This document shows, in pieces, positions 7,392 through 14,293 of a stretch of 23,251 nt of DNA. Source of the DNA: a virus. The DNA is taken from IMG/VR virus record IMGVR_UViG_3300009448_000016, positions 1 through 23,251 of that record. One strand, given 5' to 3'. Numbering within the stretch: the first letter of the stretch is position 1; every line of letters begins with the position of its first letter. The translations under genes were made by a program, and so were the position numbers. The notes under the pieces are model-generated. The model saw only the letters and a list, made by a program, of their open reading frames with translations. It ran no database searches and was not told where the DNA came from.

Positions 7392-7696
7392 TCTGGCGCT
7401 TCAGCGACGGCACGGTAGCGACTCTCGGTGGTGACATCGAAGGCGCGTCGCTTTTCGCGCACGAGCTCCGCGCGATGCTCGAGCGGCCTCGTGTCGGCGT
7501 GGCCTTCGGGCAGATGCCCGACGGCGGCGCCTGGCTCGACAAGAACGACCCAGCGCTCTTCGACGCGTGGCTGCGCCAGGAGATGGATCGCCCGTTCCGG
7601 AGTGCGATGAATCTAAGGCTCGTCGAGGTCCCCAAGGACATCCCGGCGCTGCCGGAGCAGGACGAAGCGGAGATTCCCGATGGCGCGGTCTCTTGA
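7388..7696 (+). CDS. Small acidic protein translationally coupled to the MuF-zincin gene, 102 aa
   Basis: The ATG at 7388 overlaps the MuF-zincin stop (ATGA), so the two are coupled. The product starts MIWRFSDGTVATLGG, a short beta segment, then a helical part (LFAHELRAMLERP) and a WLDKNDPALFDAWLRQEM segment. The C-terminus is acidic and Pro-rich. I do not recognise a named family. A small gene directly behind a putative toxin could encode an immunity protein, but it could equally be an ordinary accessory gene of this phage group. Function is left open. Confidence 0.75.
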   Translation: MIWRFSDGTVATLGGDIEGASLFAHELRAMLERPRVGVAFGQMPDGGAWLDKNDPALFDAWLRQEMDRPFRSAMNLRLVEVPKDIPALPEQDEAEIPDGAVS

Positions 7697-7982
7697 AGAA
7701 CGGCGCGGCGTACTGATGGCCGACGAAGACCAAACGCCCGCAATGAGCGACGCCGAGCGCATCGCAAAGCTCGAGGCCCAGGTCGCTGCGCTGTCCGCTC
7801 CTCCGGCGGTCGAGCCTGTGCCAGAGGCACCCAAGCCGCCGACCATGCAGGACATGATCGCCGAAGGCGTCACGCCCGAGCAGTTCCGTTCGCGCATGAA
7901 GAAGCACGCGACACCGTCTGCGCTCGCCGGCCTCGAGCAGATGTACCGCAAGGCCTACAACGCCAAGCACGGCAAGGCGTGA
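7680..7982 (+). CDS. Small hypothetical protein, 100 aa, with coiled-coil N-half
   Basis: ATG at 7680 is preceded by GGAG at 7669-7672 with 7-base spacing and overlaps the previous gene by 17 bases; a second ATG at 7716 (MADEDQT) is an alternative start. The N-terminal half contains a short heptad-like helix (ERIAKLEAQVAALS), followed by a Pro-rich linker and a helical C-terminal module (EGVTPEQFRSRMKKHATPSA). The C-terminal module resembles that of the next gene, so the two may be distant paralogs. Function unknown; the position among head genes suggests a small virion or assembly factor. Confidence 0.7.
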   Translation: MARSLEERRGVLMADEDQTPAMSDAERIAKLEAQVAALSAPPAVEPVPEAPKPPTMQDMIAEGVTPEQFRSRMKKHATPSALAGLEQMYRKAYNAKHGKA

Positions 7983-8236
7983 TGGCACAGCACGGCTACA
8001 CGGGCCCGCTGCGCTTCGAAGACATCGAGCTCGACCTCGCGTCGACCATGCTCGAGATCCGGCCGGTCCAGGTCGAGCAGGACCCGTTCGGTCAGCTGTT
8101 CGACGTGGTCCGGGACGCGCTCGACGACGGCCATGCGCCCGAGGCTTTCTCCGCCCGCCTCAAAGGCCCCGCCGAGATCGTCGAAGAGCTCGCAGCCGCC
8201 TACCGCGCCGCGTACGCACTTCGCTACCCGCGCTGA
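7982..8236 (+). CDS. Small acidic hypothetical protein, 84 aa
   Basis: ATG at 7982 shares one base with the preceding stop (TGATG). The protein is acidic, with a beta-rich start (GPLRFEDIELDL, STMLEIRPVQVEQ) and a helical C-terminus (DGHAPEAFSARLKG, then AAAYRAAYALRYPR). That C-terminal half lines up with the preceding gene through the pattern G-x-[TA]-P-E-x-F-x-x-R-[ML]-K and a shared Y-R-x-A-Y. No family recognised. It is probably another small head-region protein of the same operon. Confidence 0.7.
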   Translation: MAQHGYTGPLRFEDIELDLASTMLEIRPVQVEQDPFGQLFDVVRDALDDGHAPEAFSARLKGPAEIVEELAAAYRAAYALRYPR

Positions 8237-8299
8237 TCGCCGCCGGCGCCGCGCACACCACCAAGCCGCAGCCGCAGGGCCGCGAGCAAAGGCTCCCTC

Positions 8300-8761
8300 G
8301 TGCTCACACCCGAGATGAAGCAGGTCTCGCGAAGCGGGATGTCTGTTCCTAACCCGTACGCTCGCGTTTCGCTGATCAACGCGCTGACGTCCGAGGCTCG
8401 TAACTCCGACGTGGTCGACGCGACCGGCTACACGAAGCTGATCATCATCGCGCAGCTCGTCGGCGCAGCCGCTGGCACCGACTTTGTCGGCGCGATCGAG
8501 ATCCTCGGCGGCGGCTTCGATGCCTCGGTGATCGCCGACTGCACGCCGATCACGATCCTGGCCACGGCGCCGCAGAGCCCGCTTCCCACCGGCCTCACGA
8601 TCGACGGCGAAGGCGATGGTCTCGCGATCGCGGCCACGTTCGCTTCGCCCGCGCCGATCATCCTGCACTTCGACAAGGTGCCGCCGAAGCTCGCCGCACG
8701 CCTGCTCTTCACGAGTTGCGCCGTGCCCGTTCTGCTCACGGTCGAAGCCTACCTCCTGTAG
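8300..8761 (+). CDS. Predicted beta-sandwich structural protein, 153 aa
   Basis: The GTG at 8300 is chosen because AAAGG lies about 7 bases upstream; ATGs at 8315 and 8339 are alternatives. The product is dominated by alternating hydrophobic strands (KLIIIAQLVGAAAG, FVGAIEILGGG, PIILHFDKVPPKLAARLLF, VPVLLTVEAYLL) with few charges, as in small virion decoration or surface proteins. It is similar in style, though not clearly in sequence, to the N-terminal half of the connector at 13541. A 63-base spacer precedes it. I read it as a virion protein of unknown exact place. Confidence 0.7.
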   Translation: MLTPEMKQVSRSGMSVPNPYARVSLINALTSEARNSDVVDATGYTKLIIIAQLVGAAAGTDFVGAIEILGGGFDASVIADCTPITILATAPQSPLPTGLTIDGEGDGLAIAATFASPAPIILHFDKVPPKLAARLLFTSCAVPVLLTVEAYLL

Positions 8762-8780
8762 CCGACCCGCTCCGCTCTCT

Positions 8781-8972
8781 ATGCAAGCACTCCCCCGCGG
8801 CCACGCCGTGGGCATCGAGCACGTGCGGCGCCGCAGCGCGCCGGAGACACGGCCCGAGCCCAAGCACGCGCCCAACGCCTTTCACGCGCCCGACTGCGGG
8901 TGCCCGCGCTGCCGCATCCCGGCCACGCGCATGCCCGCGCCGCCTCCGACGCGAACACGAGAAGACCGATGA
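8781..8972 (+). CDS. Possible small His/Cys-rich protein, 63 aa
   Basis: A short frame from ATG 8781 ends in a TGA that overlaps the protease start (ATGA), the junction style used elsewhere in this operon. The product is basic and rich in His, Arg and Pro, with a compact FHAPDCGCPRCRIP segment (C-x-C-x2-C after a His) that could bind a metal ion. There is no clear ribosome binding site and the composition is partly low complexity, so it may be chance. Its value is that it fills an otherwise unexplained 207-base gap and would couple translation of the protease. Confidence 0.4.
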   Translation: MQALPRGHAVGIEHVRRRSAPETRPEPKHAPNAFHAPDCGCPRCRIPATRMPAPPPTRTREDR

Positions 8973-10420
8973 ACGCTTGGCGATTCCACATGCGCGGCGG
9001 CGATGCCGGCCAAGCGCTCGAGATCGACGTCTTCGGCGTCGTGGGCGAGGACTGGTACTACGACAGCGTCACCGCCGCGAGCATCGCGCGCCGGCTCAAG
9101 AGCACGCCCGATCTCACGCTGATCAAGCTCCGCATCAACAGCGAAGGTGGCGACGCCTTCGACGGCTTCGCGATCTACAACCTGCTCAAGGAGCACAAGG
9201 CGCGCGTCGAGGTCGATATCATCGGTCTCGCGGCGAGCGCCGCCTCCATCATCGCCATGGCCGGCGACGTGATCCGCATCGAGTCGAACGGCTGGATGAT
9301 GATCCACAACGCCGCCGGCATCGTTCGCGGCGAGAGCGAAGACATGAAGCGCTGGGGCGACGTGCTCCAGAAGATCAGCGACCAGGCCGCCGATATCTAC
9401 GCCGCGCGCACCGGGCTCGATAAGGCCGCCTGCGCCGCGATGATGAAGTCGACGACGTGGATGACCGCGTCGGAAGCCCAGGAGTACGGCTTCGTCGACA
9501 GCGTCGTGCCCTTCAAGAAGGGCGCTCGGACCGCCGGCGCCACGCAGCGCGCAGGCATGAGCGCGGGCGGAAACGCTCTCGCGTTCATGAAGGTCGACGA
9601 CTACGAAAACGTGCCCGACGAGCTCCGCGCAGCGATCGAGAGCGCACGTACTGCGTACGCGACTCGCCGCACTGCGCCGCGTGAGCCGCAGGCACCACAG
9701 CAACAGCTTTTTCCGGAGCCCGGTGGCCCGGTGGAACCGCAACTGATTCCCCGGACCGGGGAGGAGACACCAATGTCTGAATCGACTCTTCTCGCATTTC
9801 TCGCAACCGCTGGCCTCGCGAACGTGAGCGAGCTCAACGCTCGTCTCGCCTTCGCCACGCGCGCCGAAAGCGTGCTCGGCAAGAATGGCAATGACGCCAT
9901 CGCCGCGCTCGAAGCGCAGCGCACCGAGATCAGCACCCTCAAGGCGACGCTCGGCAAGGTCGAGGCTCTCGCCGGCAAGTCCGGCGAAGACACGCTCGGC
10001 GTGCTGGCCGCGTGGAAGCAAAGCCACGGCGAGCTCGCCGACGTGCGCACGGAGCTGAGCACGCTCCAGACCGCAATGACCGAGAAGGAACTCGAGAGCG
10101 CGCTCCAAGTCGCGAAGACCGAGAACAAGCACACGCCAGCTCGCGAGACGAACCTGCGCAAGATGATCGCCGACAAGGAGATCACGGCGAAGGGCGCGCT
10201 CGCGATGATCGCCGAGTGGGGCGTCATCGCGGCGTTGGCAAGCTCACGCGAGCCGAAGCAACCCGCGGGCGGCCCGAACACGGGAGACCCCGCGTCGCTC
10301 AAGTTCGAGGGCAAGACCTACGCCGAGATGAAGCCGGCGATGCGCGCGAAGCTCAAGCAGCAAGACCCGGACCTGTTCGATCGCATGAAGGATGACTTCG
10401 AGGATTCGAAGAAGAAGTGA
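8969..10420 (+). CDS. ClpP-like (S14) prohead protease with C-terminal scaffold region, 483 aa
   Basis: Residues 1-180 are a ClpP/S14 serine protease: LRINSEGGDAFDGFAIYN (54-71), the nucleophile region GLAASAAS (86-93, S90), the histidine in MMIHNAAG (H113), and the acid in EYGFVDSVV (D177). Such proteases mature the prohead by cutting scaffold and often themselves. Residues 269-483 are helical and charged, with a coiled-coil-like middle and a basic end (RMKDDFEDSKKK), as in scaffolding proteins. A strong internal start at 9773 would make that part separately. The ATG at 8969 was preferred to an in-frame GTG at 8900 because of the ATGA junction and because MNAWRFH begins the conserved domain. 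Confidence 0.88.
   Translation: MNAWRFHMRGGDAGQALEIDVFGVVGEDWYYDSVTAASIARRLKSTPDLTLIKLRINSEGGDAFDGFAIYNLLKEHKARVEVDIIGLAASAASIIAMAGDVIRIESNGWMMIHNAAGIVRGESEDMKRWGDVLQKISDQAADIYAARTGLDKAACAAMMKSTTWMTASEAQEYGFVDSVVPFKKGARTAGATQRAGMSAGGNALAFMKVDDYENVPDELRAAIESARTAYATRRTAPREPQAPQQQLFPEPGGPVEPQLIPRTGEETPMSESTLLAFLATAGLANVSELNARLAFATRAESVLGKNGNDAIAALEAQRTEISTLKATLGKVEALAGKSGEDTLGVLAAWKQSHGELADVRTELSTLQTAMTEKELESALQVAKTENKHTPARETNLRKMIADKEITAKGALAMIAEWGVIAALASSREPKQPAGGPNTGDPASLKFEGKTYAEMKPAMRAKLKQQDPDLFDRMKDDFEDSKKK
9760..9775 (+). promoter_or_regulatory. Strong internal ribosome binding site and start for the nested scaffold
   Basis: GGAGGA at 9760-9765 lies 7 bases before an in-frame ATG at 9773 inside the protease gene, far better than the site at the protease start itself. 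A short inverted repeat CCCCG-GAC-CGGGG at 9749-9761 overlaps the first bases of the site and could tune access. Protease genes with a nested scaffold start are known from lambda C/Nu3 and Mu I/Z. Confidence 0.75.
9773..10420 (+). CDS. Nested scaffolding protein from internal start, 215 aa
   Basis: Initiation at ATG 9773 would give the C-terminal 215 residues of the protease gene as a separate protein beginning MSESTLLAFLATAGLANVSE. It is helical, with a long charged middle (EIAL-type heptads near EISTLKATLGKVEAL and ADVRTELSTLQTAM) and a conserved-looking tail (FEGKTYAEMKPAMRAKL) that in scaffold proteins usually contacts the capsid protein. The major capsid gene follows directly. Evidence is the near-consensus ribosome binding site and the established precedent; expression is not proven from sequence. 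Confidence 0.7.
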   Translation: MSESTLLAFLATAGLANVSELNARLAFATRAESVLGKNGNDAIAALEAQRTEISTLKATLGKVEALAGKSGEDTLGVLAAWKQSHGELADVRTELSTLQTAMTEKELESALQVAKTENKHTPARETNLRKMIADKEITAKGALAMIAEWGVIAALASSREPKQPAGGPNTGDPASLKFEGKTYAEMKPAMRAKLKQQDPDLFDRMKDDFEDSKKK

Positions 10421-10607
10421 TCCAGCACGCAGCGTAGACGAGAGCGCGCTCCGGCCACCGCCGTAGAGCGCGCGCCTCCTCGTCCACCGCAGCAGCGCAC
10501 GCGGCGCTCCAACCGCGCTCTCCGTTCCGTTCACCCGGCGCGACGCGGCCACGCGTGCGTTCGCCGCAACGCACGCAACCACAAATTTTCAAAGGACCTA
10601 AGAAATC
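10421..10607 (+). promoter_or_regulatory. Leader region of the major capsid gene
   Basis: This 187-base gap is the longest non-coding stretch in the structural block. It is GC-rich and repetitive in G/C for most of its length but turns A/T-rich just before the capsid gene (ACAAATTTTCAAAGGA). AGGA at 10593-10596 is the probable ribosome binding site, with a longer than usual 11-base spacing. A capsid-specific promoter or an mRNA-stabilising leader is plausible given the high dose needed, but no clear -35/-10 pair was found. Confidence 0.4.
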
Positions 10608-11861
10608 ATGGCTCGCACCACCAAGGCAGATGTCTTTCAGCCGGAGATCCTCGAAGAGACCGTCCAGGGGCGCTTCGCTCAAAAGGACGCGTTCAAGGGC
10701 TCCATTCTCGAGCGCTCGGGCGCCGTCATCGTTCGCCCGAACTTCGCTGAGAAGGATCCCAAGCGCATCGGCAGCACGATCCGCATGCCGTACTTCGGCA
10801 CCGTCGGCGAGTTCGTCGCGCGCACCGATGGCAACGCCGTCGACTTCAACGCCATCGGTCAGATGACCGAAGACGCGACGATCGGCTGCGACTCGCTGGG
10901 CTTCGAGGTCACGCAGTGGGCCGAGTCGAGCGCTCGCGACGAGGATGTCGACGCGTACGACGAGTGCACGGACCAGATCGTCGAGGCGGGCGTCCGCGCG
11001 ATGGACAAGGTGATCATCTCCGCAGCGTCGACTTCGCCGCTCGTGCTCGACATGCACAGTCTGAGCGCTCCGGTCATGATGAGCTACGACCTGATGGTCG
11101 AGGGCAAGACGACCTTCTGGGGCGACGACCAGAGCGACATCGTCGCGGCCGTTGTCCACAGCCGCACCAAGGCTGACCTGATGAAGCTGAAGTACAGCGA
11201 CGGTCGGCCGATGCTCACCGAGAAGGCGAGCGAGTCGGACTTCGACCGCTTCTGCGGCATCGCGCTCGTGCTGAGCGACAAGGCGCCGCTCGCCGGCTCG
11301 ACGATGAGCGCGGTGACAGCCGCTGGCACCACGCCTCCGACGGTCACGCTCGCCGGCACGCCGCTCGGCCCGTGGAACCTCGAGATCGACATCGTCACCG
11401 GCGGCCTGTCGAACGGCACGGCGACCTTCCGCTTCCGCGTGAAGGGCCAGCTGTGGTCGGCCACCTACGCTGTTCCGAATGGCGGCGGCGCCATCTTGCT
11501 CGACGACAGTAAGCAGGCGGCCGTGCTGCCGATCACCAGCCTCGGCACCGCGGACTCGTTGGTCGGCGTGAACGGCAAGACCGGCATCACGGCGACGTTC
11601 GCGAACGGCACGTACGCCGCGGACAACTCGTACACCGCGACGGCGCGCCTCAAGACCGAGACGCAGCTCATCAAGAAGGGTGCCTTGGCCTTCTGGTACA
11701 ACCAGAACGCTCTGCGCGTCCTGACCGACGGCGACATCTCGCGCGACAGCAAGCTCGCGGCGATGCACCTCTACCGCTCGGGTCACTGCTACCGCCGCAC
11801 CCGCTCGGGCAACATGCCCGGCGTCGTGCGCATCCAGCACAACGTCAGCGGCTACCTCTGA
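10608..11861 (+). CDS. Major capsid protein (HK97-fold) with inserted beta domain, 417 aa
   Basis: Position directly after the protease/scaffold, length, and the sequence MARTTKADVFQPEILEETV mark this as the major capsid protein. An N-arm (1-45), a beta-rich E-loop-like part (FGTVGEFVARTDG) and an A-domain-like segment (AMHLYRSGHCYRRTRSGNMPG) fit the HK97 fold. Residues 238-348 form an extra module: PTVTLAG, FRFRV, LWSATYAV and the closing TFANGTYAADNSYTAT. A related module occurs in the tail sheath. It splits the capsid fold between DKAPLAG and LKTETQLIKKGALAFWY, so it probably projects from the shell surface. The fold call rests on context and pattern. Confidence 0.88.
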   Translation: MARTTKADVFQPEILEETVQGRFAQKDAFKGSILERSGAVIVRPNFAEKDPKRIGSTIRMPYFGTVGEFVARTDGNAVDFNAIGQMTEDATIGCDSLGFEVTQWAESSARDEDVDAYDECTDQIVEAGVRAMDKVIISAASTSPLVLDMHSLSAPVMMSYDLMVEGKTTFWGDDQSDIVAAVVHSRTKADLMKLKYSDGRPMLTEKASESDFDRFCGIALVLSDKAPLAGSTMSAVTAAGTTPPTVTLAGTPLGPWNLEIDIVTGGLSNGTATFRFRVKGQLWSATYAVPNGGGAILLDDSKQAAVLPITSLGTADSLVGVNGKTGITATFANGTYAADNSYTATARLKTETQLIKKGALAFWYNQNALRVLTDGDISRDSKLAAMHLYRSGHCYRRTRSGNMPGVVRIQHNVSGYL

Positions 11862-11961
11862 TCCACCGCGCTGAGCGGCTGCGGCGTGCGCTCACCAGCG
11901 CGCGCCGCGGCCGATCGCGCTCGCTCCGCATCCCGACTCCAGCTTTCGAGGAACACTCCCC

Positions 11962-12519
11962 ATGGGCATGACATCCATCCGCCGCAACGAAGAAGCGCTC
12001 AAGCTCCAGGAAGCGCGCGGCGGCAGGCCTGCGCAGCCGCAACCGTCATCCATCCCGTTCTCGCAGCATCAGGCCGAGATCGAGGCGTTGCGCACGGAGT
12101 TCAAGCGCCAGCTGATCGAGGCGCGAGCAGCGGCCCCGGCCGTGCTGGTCGCCGAGGACCCGCGCGTTGCGGAGCTCACCAAGGCCATGGGCGATGGGCA
12201 CGTCATGCTCCGCGACGCATACAACGCGATCGTGGCAGGAACATCCGAGAACGATGCGCTGAAGAAGCGCGTCGAGGAGCTCGAAGGCCAGCTGGTCGAG
12301 GCGGTCGGCAATCTCACGTCAGCGGCCAACGAGCATGAGCGGCTCAGGACCGAGAACGTAAAGCTCGCTGCGGACCTCACGGCCGCGCGCGCCGATCTCG
12401 AGGCGTTCGAATCGCTCCAGGACGAGCAGAAGGCGCCCGCACCGGCACCCGACGCGAAGGCGACCGCGGCCGAAGCTGCAGCCGAGCCGGCCAAGAGCGG
12501 CAAGGGCCCGAAGAAATAG
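11962..12519 (+). CDS. Coiled-coil protein, 185 aa
   Basis: ATG at 11962 has GAGGAA at 11948-11953 (8-base spacing). Residues 35-145 read as long amphipathic helices with heptad patterns (LKKRVEELEGQLVEAVGNL and LRTENVKLAADLTAARADL), followed by an Ala/Pro/Lys-rich disordered tail that ends KSGKGPKK. No enzyme motif is present. It sits between the capsid and the connector genes, so a head-assembly or internal head role is likely, but I cannot name the family. The 100-base gap before it shows nothing else. Confidence 0.75.
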   Translation: MGMTSIRRNEEALKLQEARGGRPAQPQPSSIPFSQHQAEIEALRTEFKRQLIEARAAAPAVLVAEDPRVAELTKAMGDGHVMLRDAYNAIVAGTSENDALKKRVEELEGQLVEAVGNLTSAANEHERLRTENVKLAADLTAARADLEAFESLQDEQKAPAPAPDAKATAAEAAAEPAKSGKGPKK

Positions 12520-12522
12520 GCC

Positions 12523-12792
12523 GTGATCTACCGCCGCTACTGCCTGCTCAAGCGGCTCGACGCACGCGCACACGACACCGGCTTCGAAGACTACTGGCAC
12601 AAGCGCCAGATCGACGAGGCCGGCACGGCGTTCCCCGCCGACTTCCCGCTCATCGCTGAGCTCGCTCCGGTCGGTTACCTCGCGCTCGAAGATCTCGACG
12701 GCGCCGACGAGTGCGAGCTCATCGATGCCGGGCTCGAGCCGGCGTATGCGCGCCGCGTGATCGAAGCGTACTGCGCGCTCACCCACACCTGA
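12523..12792 (+). CDS. Small hypothetical protein, 89 aa
   Basis: GTG at 12523 lies 3 bases after the previous stop; there is no strong ribosome binding site, so it probably relies on coupling. The protein begins with basic/aromatic helices (IYRRYCLLKRLDAR, FEDYWHKRQIDEAG) and ends with a helix-hairpin-like segment (LIDAGLEPAYARRVIEAYCAL). I do not recognise a family. Natural composition, the tight junction and its place between capsid and virion proteins support a real gene of unknown function. Confidence 0.65.
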   Translation: MIYRRYCLLKRLDARAHDTGFEDYWHKRQIDEAGTAFPADFPLIAELAPVGYLALEDLDGADECELIDAGLEPAYARRVIEAYCALTHT

Positions 12793-12844
12793 TCAACGCG
12801 CGCGCGTCGCGCTGCCACGTTCCACACCACCAAGGATTTTGCTC

Positions 12845-13537
12845 ATGGGCACTTCGCAGAACGGCTCTTTCGTTCCCGCCGCCAGGGAGATCGCCACGGG
12901 CGTCCTCCAGAGCCAGGCCGGCAATCTGGTCGCAACCGACCGAGCGGCCCTCAAGACGATCGGCGCCGATGTCCGCTACCGCGGCATGGAAGCGCTCGTG
13001 CTCTCCGATCGCTCGCGCTGGGTCTTCGACGACGCCGCGCTGGTCGCCGTGATCGATGCGACCGAGAACCTCGTGCTCACGCCCGACGGCCTGAGCAGCG
13101 CCGCCGGCCGCTGGCTGCGCGCGGATTCATCGTTCGTGATGAAGCTGCCTGTGGCATTCGGTCTCGCGAACAACGCGGTGATCATGACGGTGCCCGAGGG
13201 CTTCGCGATCCGCCCGACCGGCATGCCCTACTGGGAGACCACGGTGGGCTGGACCGGCGGCGCGAGCTCGGCCATCGGCATCTCGTCCAGCCGTACAGGC
13301 TTCACGGCCGATGGCGCCGTGCTCGGCGGTGCCGCTGGCGATGTCGCGGCCACGCTCGTTGCGGGCATCCAGCCGGGCACCGTCGGCGTCGGCTTCGACT
13401 CCCTCGCCGAGATCCAAGCGGGCCTCTTCGAGGAGGGCGACACCTTCATTTACGACGAAATCACGAGCGCGTTCACCGCGGGCTCGGGCTTCGTCTGCAT
13501 CCCCGTCTCGATCGCGGTCGCGCCTGTCACTCCGTAA
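12845..13537 (+). CDS. Predicted beta-rich virion surface protein, 230 aa
   Basis: ATG at 12845 follows AAGGA at 12832-12836. After a helical start (GTSQNGSFVPAAREIATGVL) the protein is mostly beta strands with Gly/Ala/Ser turns (SFVMKLPVAFGLANNAVIMTV, AAGDVAATLVAGIQPGTVGVGF, TAGSGFVCIPVSIAV), the style of phage decoration and fibre-like beta-sandwich proteins. The closing part resembles jelly-roll modules that end in a run of hydrophobic strands. No catalytic motif is visible. It is probably a head decoration or head-fibre protein, since it lies between the capsid and the connector genes. Confidence 0.65.
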   Translation: MGTSQNGSFVPAAREIATGVLQSQAGNLVATDRAALKTIGADVRYRGMEALVLSDRSRWVFDDAALVAVIDATENLVLTPDGLSSAAGRWLRADSSFVMKLPVAFGLANNAVIMTVPEGFAIRPTGMPYWETTVGWTGGASSAIGISSSRTGFTADGAVLGGAAGDVAATLVAGIQPGTVGVGFDSLAEIQAGLFEEGDTFIYDEITSAFTAGSGFVCIPVSIAVAPVTP

Positions 13538-13540
13538 TCC

Positions 13541-14290
13541 ATGGCCGCTTCCTTCCCCATCGAGCTCCACGCGCTCAGCGCTGGAGCGGTTGCAGCTGGG
13601 GTGGGCGCGGCCGTCGACATCGAGTACCTCACGAGCACGTCGCTGCGCATCCCACGCTCAGCGGCGCAACTCGCGCTCGAGATTACGGAGCTCGTAGCCA
13701 ACAGCGAGCTCGAGGTCATCATCGAGACGTCCAGCGACAACGTCGCCTGGTCGGTCTCGACCGCCAAGCGATTCGTTGAGGTCGGCCTCTGGCAGATCAT
13801 CTCCGGCGGCCTGCGGCGCTACGTGCGTGCACGCTGGAGCCTGCTCGGCTCGGCCACAGTCGTAACGTTCGGCCTGGCCGGCGAGGCGCAGCAGCTCCTT
13901 TGCGAGCCGATCGACATCACCACCTACGCGGTGCCCGCGACATCGATCGCGAAGGTGCAGCTCGAGGACCAGTACCTCGCGTGCATCGCTGCGAGCGATA
14001 TCGCTGAGGCGGCCATCGGCGGCGCCTTCAAGCCGCCGCTGCGCGCCTGGGGCGGCGCGGTGCGTTCACAGACGGCGATGCTCGCGGCCGCGATCGCATT
14101 TCGAAAGCGCGGCAAGGACTCGCAGGGTCCGGACGCGAGCGTGTTCGAGGGCGAGACCCGTGCGCTTTCGTGGTTCGGCCAGGTGAAGAACGGCAGCCTA
14201 AAGCCGCCGGGCATCATCGACAGCACGCCCGAGCGCTACGAGGCCGCCGGCGCCGTTGTCGCACGCCGACCGGGCCGCGGCTGGAGCTAG
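13541..14290 (+). CDS. Head-tail connector (Mu gp36/DUF1320-like) with N-terminal beta domain, 249 aa
   Basis: The C-terminal part (140-249) shows the helical connector pattern: a long helix starting LEDQYLACIAASDIAEAAI, the PPLRAWGGAVR turn, a RKRGKDSQGPD loop, and a last helix with ALSWFGQVKNGSLKPPGI, typical of DUF1320/gp36-type proteins. The N-terminal 120 residues are a separate beta domain (LEVIIETSSDNVAW, RYVRARWSLLGSATVVTFGLA). The gene is 3 bases from its upstream neighbour. I infer that it plugs the portal for tail attachment, with the extra domain facing outward. The fusion makes it longer than the usual 130-150 residue connector. Confidence 0.7.
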   Translation: MAASFPIELHALSAGAVAAGVGAAVDIEYLTSTSLRIPRSAAQLALEITELVANSELEVIIETSSDNVAWSVSTAKRFVEVGLWQIISGGLRRYVRARWSLLGSATVVTFGLAGEAQQLLCEPIDITTYAVPATSIAKVQLEDQYLACIAASDIAEAAIGGAFKPPLRAWGGAVRSQTAMLAAAIAFRKRGKDSQGPDASVFEGETRALSWFGQVKNGSLKPPGIIDSTPERYEAAGAVVARRPGRGWS

Positions 14291-14293
14291 AAC

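Noticed and set aside
10353-11840. Long minus-strand frame opposite the capsid gene (495 codons)
   Set aside because: Antisense shadow of the capsid protein; the translation is low-complexity and no start or ribosome binding site stands out.
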